DNA of 64,000 nucleotides from positions 140,032 through 204,031 of the forward strand of contig JAGBCQ010000008.1 in assembly GCA_017937925.1 (NCBI GenBank), written 5' to 3'. The stretch comes from Paraprevotella sp. Its GTDB lineage: Bacteria; Bacteroidota; Bacteroidia; Bacteroidales; Bacteroidaceae. How positions within the stretch are numbered: the stretch's first letter is position 1; each line of letters opens with the position of its first letter. The translations under genes were made by a program, and so were the position numbers. Positions 9,901 through 18,900 of the stretch are shown here, in pieces. Under the pieces are notes generated by a model. It worked only from the letters and a program-made list of their open reading frames with translations, made no database searches and was not told where the DNA came from.

Positions 9901-11566
9901 TTATAGGGCAGTGCTCAGGATCACCGGGGTTCTCAATGCAATTGCCGATGATTGAGGAATTAGGCTGCGGAGAAAGTGTGTAAATGCCTCCGCAATCACG
10001 AAGCTGAAGCGAGAATCCATTGATATGATTGTACTTAATGTGATTGTCGTGCATGATGTTAAGGGTACTTATCCAGCCCCATCCCATGCTTATTCCTGTA
10101 TAAGGAGTACCGACTATCTCATTATGAAGTATGTTGACATTTGACGCAAAACCTATTCCTATACCTATGCTACCCCAATCTTCGTTAGCAACATGAGTGA
10201 TATAGTTGTTAGTCACGTAGATGCTGTCGCAGACCACACGCATATCTTCAGGGTTGTATGCCTGATGAACCTCAAAGTTCTCATCGCCAAAAAATCCTCC
10301 AGAAACGCCAGAACCGGCAATATCAAAGAAAACACACCCATTGACTTTCATGTTACGAGTTCCACTGACAAAATCGAGAGCAGTTGAACCCATGTGACGG
10401 AATTGACAACCATCAAAAGATATATTTTTAGCGTTCTGAACACTGACACCGGCTGATGGACGTCCTACCCATGCCACATTATTTGCTGTTGCCGTATTTT
10501 CGGACCATGCGTCCAAAAGATATTGCCCTGCTTGTAGTTCTACATGCCCATTCTTAGCAGGACGCATCCATGTAGTATGTTCAAAAGTAATGTTCCTAAA
10601 TTGAATATTCGAAATAGGTTGCTCTAACTTTCCACTAATATTCACCAATGTTTCAAGACGTGGTACTATCGCTTCGATACCGTCAAATGTCTCCCCATAT
10701 CGTGGCCAATAATATAATGTACCTGCCTCAATATCATTATACCATTCTTGCGGACGATTCAACAGCTCTATCGCATTAGACAAATAGAAACGATGGTTAG
10801 AATGACTACCATAATCAGCCCGTAAGATAGGCCAAGGCCGCTTGAATTCTATTTCCGCTTCATCTTCCATAAAAGACAATACACTATTAAACTCGTTCTC
10901 GTGCCTTATCTCTTTTACACGCATGATGTTCATAGCCCAATCTTGAGGAATATACATTTCCAAATGTCGGGCATTACTTAAGTCCATGAATGGACGAGGT
11001 ATCGTGAGGGTCTTCTCGCTCTTGTTAACCGAAACAATTTGTGGCATTGACATATCATCGAAAGTACTTGCACGACGCATTTTAACACCATTTATCCACA
11101 TTTGTCGGAATTCTACTTGTTTCCCATCAACAATGGGGGTTGATGCCTTCCATACTTGACCTTTCGCCACTTCCGGCAATCCAGCCACACTTCCGGATTC
11201 TTGCCATCCATCAACACGCATACCACCGCTAATTATTGGGGTTTCACCTTCCGCAGCCTCTATAATGGTGGGCGACGTTAATGTTCCGCTGTCATCCGCA
11301 CCTAACATAATTGTTTCATCAATACGATACACACCACCACGTAAAACAACATGAACTTCTCCCAGTTCTTCAGAACTTTTCTCTTGGCGCAACTGGCGCA
11401 CGTATTGCAAAGCACGTCCCAAAGTAGCAAATGGCTCATTCTGAGTTCCAACAGACGTTTCTGAATCAATGCCAGTAGGCGAAACCCAAACCGTGGTCTT
11501 AACATTTTGACCCGAAGATAAAACAGAGAATACTAAAACGGCAAAAAATAAATTTAGTTTTTTCAT
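6923..11566 (-). CDS. Secreted right-handed beta-helix protein with FG-GAP/VCBS repeats
   Basis: About 1547 residues from the ATG at 11566 (MKKLNLFFAVLVFSVLSSGQ signal peptide). Residues ~30-640 look like a pectate-lyase-type parallel beta-helix (WVSPTGIDSETSVGTQNEPF start, repeated N-I-x-x-N and G-I-x-x-G turns). Residues ~650-1060 carry repeated FG-GAP/VCBS blocks of the type DxNxDGxxDL (DLNGDGHIDL, DVNGDGWLDV, DWNNDGYSDL), which form a calcium-binding propeller. A fibronectin-like and a jelly-roll-like region follow. The last ~30 residues (AIYDLQGRKL ... GINIVDGTKILV) resemble the short type IX tail. It starts 12 bp after the fucosidase stop. It is probably a glycan-active or glycan-binding surface protein; the exact activity is unknown. 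Confidence 0.8.
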   Translation of the reverse strand: MKKLNLFFAVLVFSVLSSGQNVKTTVWVSPTGIDSETSVGTQNEPFATLGRALQYVRQLRQEKSSEELGEVHVVLRGGVYRIDETIMLGADDSGTLTSPTIIEAAEGETPIISGGMRVDGWQESGSVAGLPEVAKGQVWKASTPIVDGKQVEFRQMWINGVKMRRASTFDDMSMPQIVSVNKSEKTLTIPRPFMDLSNARHLEMYIPQDWAMNIMRVKEIRHENEFNSVLSFMEDEAEIEFKRPWPILRADYGSHSNHRFYLSNAIELLNRPQEWYNDIEAGTLYYWPRYGETFDGIEAIVPRLETLVNISGKLEQPISNIQFRNITFEHTTWMRPAKNGHVELQAGQYLLDAWSENTATANNVAWVGRPSAGVSVQNAKNISFDGCQFRHMGSTALDFVSGTRNMKVNGCVFFDIAGSGVSGGFFGDENFEVHQAYNPEDMRVVCDSIYVTNNYITHVANEDWGSIGIGIGFASNVNILHNEIVGTPYTGISMGWGWISTLNIMHDNHIKYNHINGFSLQLRDCGGIYTLSPQPNSSIIGNCIENPGDPEHCPIMWDMKTAQLDIYTDEGTDYYTVADNWCSGNISKNKNGGHNTWGENSMNVSDAIRENAGLEEAYKEIVNKVTEPTYAPVDSIGDKVNANRDQIDYISQNDGFKLGDVVAVDLNNDNLRDIVYSGGEGNQVRVGGVRINTGNYGFAATQAITNATLCNLAAGDLNGDGHIDLVQSGFDFWDAYNGVLMNDGSGKLVAEELSDGSSVAPACGIADINNDALPDYFFIGNGSRNTFYTQKTARDGYYKKTKLLLPSGINEPNIMYADFDNSQSVDLCLLSDKSDGVYTRIHYNDGTGVFTEKSVGFKEKGTRGGMAYADVNGDGWLDVAIGGELVGEIWSTTAAEGGKTISLYLNDGTGTFTLAQEFSEYMQDNVSHPIRFCDWNNDGYSDLILAGWNMTQGNIAQVDVFLNDGTGNFTKSDVDLPGVCESSLELADFTGEGRNDILISGNANGAMGFHGYNVDRRLAVLCKNKTERMNTAPLPPTELSAEVVGNSVVLKWNSGSDSETPVKSLSYNYYLRNIDTGQYLMFPNSDIATGVRRVTSMGNAWLNLGWTLNRLPRGNYAWSVQSVDAGYAGSAFAAEQTFTITEELTEEEEAGEKPVREKLLEAGWTLVDSFSGVDCANDYFAILDAESGMTVAALNTVGDKNWSNTYAMYYANGVDPNTNISGVFAFDAFDVIDDLKIIITPLSDLNRHFRTEGWNHALWQTYSDVHKQGDSYGMDGNRTIAMIYPELYNDKGWALKNKTTGAYVGPWVHGAFEDGAEFAADKRDANVSYFDIYTIPRVKYLRQFSDWTLATEENPVDITKLITNPSFGRYDEGRRPIGWTVEGEGQVEHQGYLSGCEYYAYMNNWQGSGNLNNRSISQTVKNLPKGKYRLILYSMCTEEGAFLFANDQSIDLKHEGNADTSLDFVMAEDGDAVVGVRLQNFQGNNFKYDNIRLYYVGPCGDEDGIDNISSDSQNSETDNAIYDLQGRKLQHKRRGINIVDGTKILVR

Positions 11567-11577
11567 ATACATTAGTT

Positions 11578-14500
11578 TTATCTATTATACATTTTGAATG
11601 TGTTGCCATTCTGACGCATTATAAAAAAACCTTGACTTGGTTCTTTGTCAAGGCGGGTTCCGGCAATTGTATAGTACTCAGCGGGTGCATTAAAATCAGG
11701 AACAGCCTTAACGGTCTCTATTTTATCTCCACCACCTTCTGTTTCCTTGTACTTCAATAAAGAAATCTCGCTGGCACGGAATTCTTGAGTGGCGTCTCCC
11801 ACTGTCAGGTCTGCCATCCAACCCAAATACACTTCAGTTTCTTGATTAAGCGTGAACTTGATGCCGTATGTATTGCCATTGAGTGAAGCATCAGCTAGAT
11901 GTGCATAAGCATCACAAGCTTCCGCCGAATTGGTTTCCGGCAACGTCTCACTCATAAAAATGAAACTATGACCTATCTTATACAATGCTTGGTAAGACGC
12001 ACCAAAATAATAAGTACCTGCCGGCAACGTAACTTTCTTGTATATGCGTGCCTTGCTCAAGTCGCCGACAGCCGAAGCACGGTCGTTCCACACACCCAAC
12101 ATCAAAGTGTTGTAACCGGGATACTTGTCAATACCTAATTTTGTGCCGTCGCCATTGCTTTGTGGTACGTTGAAATTTTCAACCGTCCAATATTGAGGCA
12201 CCCCAAAACGCGGATAACTGATGTCCTTACGCTGGATTCTGTCATAATTCTTCAAGTACTCAGCCGACACGTGTTCATTGTCCTTATACAAACGAATCCT
12301 GTTGACACGGATACTTTTTTCCTTCGCAGCAGCCGCTATCGACACAGACCAGCCCAAACAAACTTCCGTTTCTTCTTCTAACGTAAAATAACAGCATTTT
12401 GAAAGTCCACCTGTCTTTGACGTTACCATGTCATGATATGCCAATGCCTCTGTCTTCACGTCAGCCATATCAGGTAGTACCTTACCTTTCGCTACGCAAA
12501 AAAGGATTTCATCCGCTGTCAAACCATACTGTTCATGCACACTTAACGAAAAATTATAACTGCCTGCAGGCAATGTCGTCACCTGATATATCTTTCCGTT
12601 CTCAATGGCAGGGTCGGTATTATACCATTTCTGAACTCCAATACACTTACTTGAATTATAGGAATCAAAACCTCCGGTCGTAAAATTATCCTGATTGATG
12701 ATATTGGAAGTCACGACCCACGGTTCACCTAACAAACCGAAACGGGACGTAGAAACGACTCCCTCGTCCGAACGAGAAAAGTTGTTAGCCTCTACCAAAT
12801 AGTCTTTTGTTACATCCTCTGCTTGTTCATCACCTTTTAACACCACACATTTATTTGCTCCGTAAAGCAGAAAGTCCGCATAAGCCTTTTTAAGTTGCAA
12901 GTAGGCCTCACTTATCTCGTCAGCCGATGCGCCTTCGTCCACCTTTGAATCCTGATATGCACCGTCCAACGCATTGACATATTCTGCTCCATACTGCCCT
13001 GTGTTGTTACCTACGTTTGACTTTGCCAAATCCAAATCTGTCACTACGACTTCTTGTAATTGATGCAAATCAGTCAGTGTGGCAGTCCCTCCGAAAGATA
13101 CTTTCAGAACGGGTGCAATGGGATTGGGACGTTCTGTCGGAAGTTTCACCATCAAACCGTCCTTATCACAAACATAACTAACCTCACCATATCCTAACAA
13201 TTCCACCTTACTGATTTTGGAATCATAATAAGGAGATACAGATGAAAGGTTTTTCAACATCATCACATTATTCGCACTCCATCCTAACGCAGTCACATAT
13301 ACAACATCACCTTTCTTGACGTAACGAATATCCTCTGCCACGTAATTCACACCTTCGTTGAACCCTTGATTGTTAAGCGGATTGGAGCTTTCAGCATTAG
13401 GTCCCTCGCCAAAGACAGTCCACGGACGTGTTCCGAAAATACTCTCTCCGTTAATATCCATCCATGCCTTGATATCTTTAAGTATCGCTACTTCCTTTTC
13501 GTCTATCGAACCATCGCCACGAACAGGTACGCTCATCAGTAAGTTTCCATTCTTGCTGACCACATCGACCAACATCTTAATCACTGTAGCCGCCGACTTA
13601 TATTCATTCCTGTCATAGACGCCTCTGTCATAATGCCATTGACCCAAGCAGGTACATGTTTGCCAATATTTCTGTTGCGGACGGTCGGGAACGCCTCGCT
13701 CCACGTCCCACAACATACATTCTTTCTGCTCTTCATTCAGAATTTTACCCATCACGACGGCACGCATATCGCCGTTGTTATCCTTCAAACTCTTATTATA
13801 AAGATGTGCTGTCATCTCCAACCCTTCATTACTGATTGGATAGAATGGCACTGCCGTATCGTCATAATAAATCATGTCGGGATGATACTTGTTAATCAAG
13901 TCTATGGTTCGGTTATACACTTTCGTTTTATACGCTTCTGTTGGTTGAGCCGCTCCGTTACCCCAATTCCACTGACTGTGTATCGTACCAACGTCGTGAC
14001 TGTTCACGCTGCGCGGATGATTTTGCTCATATAGTTCCTGTGGGTCGTAACCTTCCCACCATTTTCCAATACCATCCTCTTTCGTCAGTTTTCCGTCAAA
14101 GTCCTGCGCGCCTTCCATCCAAAGCCAAGTATGCGATGCATGCACACTGACACCCAACGGCAATCCGTACTTCTTGCAGGCCTCAGCCCAACCGCCAACA
14201 ATGTCTTTCTTTGGTCCCATATTGACAGAGTTCCATGCTTGGTACTTACTGTCCCACAAGTCAAAGTTGTCATGATGGTTCGCCAACGTCATGAAATACT
14301 TCGCACCCACACTCTTATAAAAGCGAATCAACGAATCCGGGTCCCACTTTTCTGCTTTCCAAATGTTAATGACGTCTTTGAATCCGAACTCGGAAGGATG
14401 ACCGTATTTTTGTACGTGCACATTATACTGCCAATGACCGGAGTAGTACATGTGGCGCGCATACCAGTCGCCTGACTCGGGCTGACATTGCGGTCCCCAA

Positions 14501-14691
14501 TGCGCCCATAGTCCGAACTTGGCATCTTGAAACCATTCGGGCACTTCATATTTTGACAGGGATTCCCATGTTGGTTCGTAAATTCCTTGTTCCATTGGTT
14601 CTTTCTGGGGATGTTCTTGAGCTGTCAAGACATTTCCAAAACCAATAAGTACAGATAAAAGTAGTGTTGCTTTTAACGTAAGTTTTCTCAT
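11578..14691 (-). CDS. GH29-like alpha-L-fucosidase, secreted
   Basis: 1037 residues from MRKLTLKATLLLSVLIGFGN; the in-frame ATG at 14721 overlaps the promoter -7 box and is rejected. GH29 hallmarks: WFQDAKFGLWAHWGPQC (residues ~53-69), KYFMTLANHHDNFDLWDS (~131-148) and the candidate nucleophile region MIYYDDTAVP with Asp 277/278. After the ~450-residue catalytic domain come carbohydrate-binding-like beta-sandwich modules, and a short C-terminal tail (YYTIAGTRL ... GFFIMRQNG) similar to its neighbours' tails. It would release terminal L-fucose from host or plant glycans. First gene of the operon with the beta-helix protein and divergent from an AraC-type regulator. Confidence 0.88.
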   Translation of the reverse strand: MRKLTLKATLLLSVLIGFGNVLTAQEHPQKEPMEQGIYEPTWESLSKYEVPEWFQDAKFGLWAHWGPQCQPESGDWYARHMYYSGHWQYNVHVQKYGHPSEFGFKDVINIWKAEKWDPDSLIRFYKSVGAKYFMTLANHHDNFDLWDSKYQAWNSVNMGPKKDIVGGWAEACKKYGLPLGVSVHASHTWLWMEGAQDFDGKLTKEDGIGKWWEGYDPQELYEQNHPRSVNSHDVGTIHSQWNWGNGAAQPTEAYKTKVYNRTIDLINKYHPDMIYYDDTAVPFYPISNEGLEMTAHLYNKSLKDNNGDMRAVVMGKILNEEQKECMLWDVERGVPDRPQQKYWQTCTCLGQWHYDRGVYDRNEYKSAATVIKMLVDVVSKNGNLLMSVPVRGDGSIDEKEVAILKDIKAWMDINGESIFGTRPWTVFGEGPNAESSNPLNNQGFNEGVNYVAEDIRYVKKGDVVYVTALGWSANNVMMLKNLSSVSPYYDSKISKVELLGYGEVSYVCDKDGLMVKLPTERPNPIAPVLKVSFGGTATLTDLHQLQEVVVTDLDLAKSNVGNNTGQYGAEYVNALDGAYQDSKVDEGASADEISEAYLQLKKAYADFLLYGANKCVVLKGDEQAEDVTKDYLVEANNFSRSDEGVVSTSRFGLLGEPWVVTSNIINQDNFTTGGFDSYNSSKCIGVQKWYNTDPAIENGKIYQVTTLPAGSYNFSLSVHEQYGLTADEILFCVAKGKVLPDMADVKTEALAYHDMVTSKTGGLSKCCYFTLEEETEVCLGWSVSIAAAAKEKSIRVNRIRLYKDNEHVSAEYLKNYDRIQRKDISYPRFGVPQYWTVENFNVPQSNGDGTKLGIDKYPGYNTLMLGVWNDRASAVGDLSKARIYKKVTLPAGTYYFGASYQALYKIGHSFIFMSETLPETNSAEACDAYAHLADASLNGNTYGIKFTLNQETEVYLGWMADLTVGDATQEFRASEISLLKYKETEGGGDKIETVKAVPDFNAPAEYYTIAGTRLDKEPSQGFFIMRQNGNTFKMYNR

Positions 14692-14717
14692 GATATTTTC
14701 AACTTTATGGTTATGGT

Positions 14718-14726
14718 GCAAAATTA
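14718..14726 (-). promoter_or_regulatory. Promoter -7 element for the fucosidase operon
   Basis: Reverse strand TAATTTTGC, 26 bp before the chosen start at 14691. It overlaps the alternative upstream ATG at 14721, which supports the shorter protein. Confidence 0.55.
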
Positions 14727-14814
14727 TGACTTTACATACAATTACATTGGTACTATTTCGACTTTTATTAGGATAAAATCGACATTTTGGTATTATATTA
14801 TACTTCTTTTTACC

Positions 14815-14823
14815 TATCTTTGC
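14815..14823 (+). promoter_or_regulatory. Promoter -7 element for the AraC-type regulator
   Basis: TATCTTTGC matches TAnnTTTGC and lies 20 bp before the ATG at 14844. It lies downstream of the longer in-frame start at 14787, so the regulator must start at 14844 if this promoter is used. A TTTG lies at 14786-14789, but its 25-bp spacing is too long. Confidence 0.55.
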
Positions 14824-14843
14824 AACAAAAGCTATCTTTAACC

Positions 14844-15704
14844 ATGAACACAGACATAAACATTCTGCAACCGCTCGTACTAAACATTGGTAAAGTACAT
14901 TGCCACACCGAGTGGAATTATAAGAATGTGTGCAGTCCCTTTACACGCATTTATTACATTACGAAAGGAGCGGCACAAATAGGACTTCCTGACGGGATAC
15001 ACGACTTGCGCCCACATCATCTGTACATCATCCCGGCATTCACTCCTCACGACTGTATCTGCAAAACAGACTTTGAGCACATCTACGTTCACATATACAA
15101 CGAATCGGACCATGATTTCCTTGAGGATTGGCTCATGCCAACCGAAATACCTGCTGCAGGTACACTTGAATTATTTGAACGATTATTAGAACTCTGCCCG
15201 AATCTCAAACTACAACAAACGGACCCTCAAATCTACGACAATATGTCAAACCTCTATGAGAACGTACGTAAAAACAAACAAAGGAATTTGGGCGCGCGTA
15301 TAGAGTCAAGGGGTATTCTATACCAAATCCTTGCGACATTCATGTCAAAGAGCCGCCCAAAATATACTATTCAGGACCAAAGAATAGAACGTATTGTCAA
15401 CTACGTCCGCACACATATCAATAAAAAGATTGACATAGAACATTTGGCAGAGTTTTCACATACGTCTAAGGACCATTTAATCAGGATTTTCAAGAAGGAA
15501 ATGAAAACTACACCGCTCTGCTACGTCAACAAAAAGAAGATTGAGCGAGCGCAAGTCCGATTGGCTACCGAAGCAACTTTAATTAAGGAAATTGCTTTTC
15601 AATTGGGTTTTGAAGATCAAGGCTACTTCAACAGGATTTTCAAGAAGTTCACCGGTACGACTCCAAACATGTATCGCAAGAATATCAACAGGGCTACTCC
15701 ATAA
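14844..15704 (+). CDS. AraC family transcriptional regulator
   Basis: 286 residues. The N-terminal half is a cupin-like sensing domain (ITKGAAQIGLPDG, then HHLYIIPAFTPHD). The C-terminal ~100 residues hold the two helix-turn-helix motifs of the AraC/XylS family (IDIEHLAEFSHTSKDHLIRIFKK and IKEIAFQLGFEDQGYFNRIFKK, followed by TGTTPNMYRK). The start was chosen by the promoter at 14815. Its divergent position and 152-bp shared intergenic region suggest that it controls the fucosidase operon, probably in response to a sugar; this is inference from context. Confidence 0.9.
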   Translation: MNTDINILQPLVLNIGKVHCHTEWNYKNVCSPFTRIYYITKGAAQIGLPDGIHDLRPHHLYIIPAFTPHDCICKTDFEHIYVHIYNESDHDFLEDWLMPTEIPAAGTLELFERLLELCPNLKLQQTDPQIYDNMSNLYENVRKNKQRNLGARIESRGILYQILATFMSKSRPKYTIQDQRIERIVNYVRTHINKKIDIEHLAEFSHTSKDHLIRIFKKEMKTTPLCYVNKKKIERAQVRLATEATLIKEIAFQLGFEDQGYFNRIFKKFTGTTPNMYRKNINRATP

Positions 15705-15729
15705 AATAATAGAATAAGGGATTTGTGAC

Positions 15730-15885
15730 AAAGAGGGTGTGTTAAAATATAATTTGACTATCATTTTGTCATTTCGACAGAGCGAAGCGACGAGAAATCT
15801 CATGTGTCAATGCTGAGATTCCTCCCTTCGGTTCGGAATGACACGACACTTTGATAGCGTGCTTCTATTTTAACACACCCTCTTT
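15730..15885. repeat. MITE/REP-like palindromic element, copy A
   Basis: A 156-bp element bounded by a perfect 20-bp inverted repeat (15730-15749 with 15866-15885; core GTGTGTTAAAATA). Inside is a second imperfect inverted repeat starting GTCATTTCGACAGAGCGAAG and ending CTTCGGTTCGGAATGAC. It sits between the convergent AraC gene and the DUF6055 gene and may act as a bidirectional terminator. Copy B at 36449 shares ATTTGACTATCATTTTGTC and CTTCGGTTCGGAATGACAC exactly. No coding capacity and no clear target-site duplication. Confidence 0.8.
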
Positions 15886-15907
15886 ACTACAGTCTTTGAG
15901 TTATTCT

Positions 15908-18900
15908 TTATTTTACTACGAATTTCTTTCCTTTACAGATATATATTCCTTGCGGTAACGTACTTGTTGGCGCATCTGCCACTCGTCTGCCGGATAGGTC
16001 ATACACCGCTGTTCCAAAACGTTCGTCGCCAACCGATGCACCATCGTCCGCCAAAACATCCTCTATCGCATTCTCACCATCTATTTGCAACGCAATCAAT
16101 CGAACATTGTCAAATGTCGTCCAGTTGGCTTCTGGAGTCGCTCCAGATGTTTTCTTGAAACCAATCGTCAATTGACCGTCTTCACCCACTCGTACTGTCA
16201 ACTCATTTTTAAAATAACCACCGGTGAAAGCCGTACTTGCGGCTGCCATATCGTCCGGTATCGCATAACCTACTGCCGGTGCCACCCATTTACCGGTACT
16301 GCCACCGGGATAGCCACTCATCTTAGCATCAGCAAATATAGACTTCAAGGGTTGTTCCACCTCATTGGCATACATTACAGCATCAATATTTTCCGTCCCA
16401 TTTATAAAGGCTTCGTACGCAGCTGTATATGAACCATAACGATGGAATCCTTGTGCCTCAACGCGATAAAGACCAGGTAAGAGTTTTGTCAACGACTGAT
16501 AAACATTGAAAGATGTATTGTATTTTTCAGCACAATTATTCTCAGCACTTCCTCCTACAACGGGCGCTCCTTTCCATGAGGACGTATTTCTTGTATCGTT
16601 CAAACTGAAGTCGGACGCATATAAATAACCGGTCACGTCCACCGGATTCTCAGGGGTTGCCTTTCGTGCCTTTTCTTGTAAAAGTTCCACATAATCAGTA
16701 CGCTTAAGAATGTCCCATTGTGCTGCTATATCGGTCGAATCCGTAAGACGGGTATATAACATTTCCGGTTTGGATTCGTCATATCCCCAATAAAACACTT
16801 TTGTTTGTCCGTCGGAACTGACACCTTGATAAGAAATGACGTATGCACCGTTTGCCAATGGCTGAATAGCATAATTGAACTCTTCTTGGTCCACGAACGG
16901 TACTGCGCCTACGGCTCCGGGATTGCCTATAAAGCTACAATCTGCAGCGCTTTCAATACGCGAATTGAATGTATATTGACCTTTTGTCTTGTGACGAAGT
17001 GTAAAGTTCAGACCTTCCTCTGACAGTACTGCTTGCGCATCACGTTCTTTTCCTGCTGAGAGGAATGTTCCTGAAGCACGATTACGGAAATAATAAGTTC
17101 CCGCACCGATGGATTTAGCGGCTAACGGAGGCGTATCAACTGCGATCTCAACAAATTCGGGCGTAAACTCATCGTTCATACCATAATATGTCAATGTCAA
17201 ATCACTGAAGCAGAACCAGCTGCCGGCCACCCTACTCGGGCTGACAATCTTGATGTCGAGCAAACCATCATCGCCTACGAACACATATAAATCGTTACGG
17301 TAAAGTCCTTCATTAAAGCAAGCTTTCGCTTCATTGAGCCAATTAGGATAAGTGTCGGACTTACGTTCGCTTGCCCAATCAACAATCTGAGCGACACAAC
17401 CATTCGCTTCAATATAGGCATTGCTCATTTGCTTGAAACCTGCATTGGCATTCGTGACGCATACATCCGCCAACCCATTGCGATAGAAAGCATGGAGCGA
17501 CACTTTATAAAGACCTTTTGATAATCCTTTGACAGACTGAGCGAGTTGAGTTATATTCTCATAGACTTCCAACGCACCATTTTCTGCTACCGGCGTACTT
17601 CCTGTCACCTTCCATCCGCTTACGTTCTGGGTCAGGGCTGCATTAACGACCTTAGTTGTCATATCCGTTGCCTTGAAATCATTTTCAGCATGCTGCGCCA
17701 GAGTCTGTTTTTCCATACCGATGTTGGCTAGGGTCGCCACTTCCTTCTCTTGCTCTGCCAATTGCTGTGCTATTTGTTTGTTACGTTGCGCACTTGTCAT
17801 TTGTTTCCATACGGTTGCTGTTTCCAAAGTTGCATTTGTCGCGATGGACTTGTCTGCGTTGACTTTCAAATAACCTCCTGTAGAAACATTCTGATACACC
17901 ACTCCGTTTTCGGTCTTTATGGCTTTTATATTGGTATTGTCCAATAATGGAAAACCAAAGGAGTCCGCCACATTTTGCGTACCACCTAGGCCACCACGAC
18001 TAAAGTACAAACCTGTAGTTTCATCATAAAGGTAATACTTCTCCGAACCGGGTATCGTGGTATTGGTAAACTCAACCTGATAGGGCCATTGGTCGTCGTT
18101 AATATAGTTGTCATCCCATCCATGAACAATATACATTGATGGCGCAGGACTGACAACCAACCATAATCGCTCGGTATTGGCAGGCACTTTAAAAGCTACA
18201 TCCACTGAAGTGGTGTCAGTACCGGTACAATATACTTGGTCCTCTGTTTGATATACTCGCGTACCGTCCTTGAGCAAAGCGACATATCCCAAACGGAATC
18301 CACGCGCATCGGCCTCAGCAAAGGTGTTATATGCTTTTACGTCGGCTGCTGCAAACCTATCTCCATTCCAATAAGTAGGTACTTCTCCCTCTGCCAAAGC
18401 GCATCCCGGAGGAAGAGCTGTGAATCGCGTCGTCACTGTCGTTTCTGCAGCCGGCACTTCAAGAGGTATCACGTTGTAACCCGTTGACTGCGGGCAAGAA
18501 GAATAACTCACTTGGAACTTATTAACATCCACCGGAAGATAATTATAGATAAAGTTTCCTATGTCATAATACGAACCGCGACGTTTCCAATCCTCATTCT
18601 TGAAGTCCCACGTTACAAAGTGCATGGCAGCGTCCATGTACTCACGATAGAGTTCATTGACGGTCATGTTCTGAATCTTCATATACACTTGATTCACGTC
18701 ATCGCCCCATGTCGTTCCACCTCGCCATATACGTCCCATCATATCTATGCCGTAATTGTCGCACCAGTAATAGTGCATCCAATAACTTTGGTAGCGCATC
18801 CACTCATGAGTAAACGCTAAATTATGCGTCTGACGATACATCCACATACTTGTAGAATACATTTCATCGGGATATGCCATAGCTGCTTGCCAATTGGCAG

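Noticed and set aside
6923-11566. Possible frameshift in the very long beta-helix gene
   Set aside because: The frame is continuous from signal peptide to the C-terminal tail, with repeat motifs throughout.
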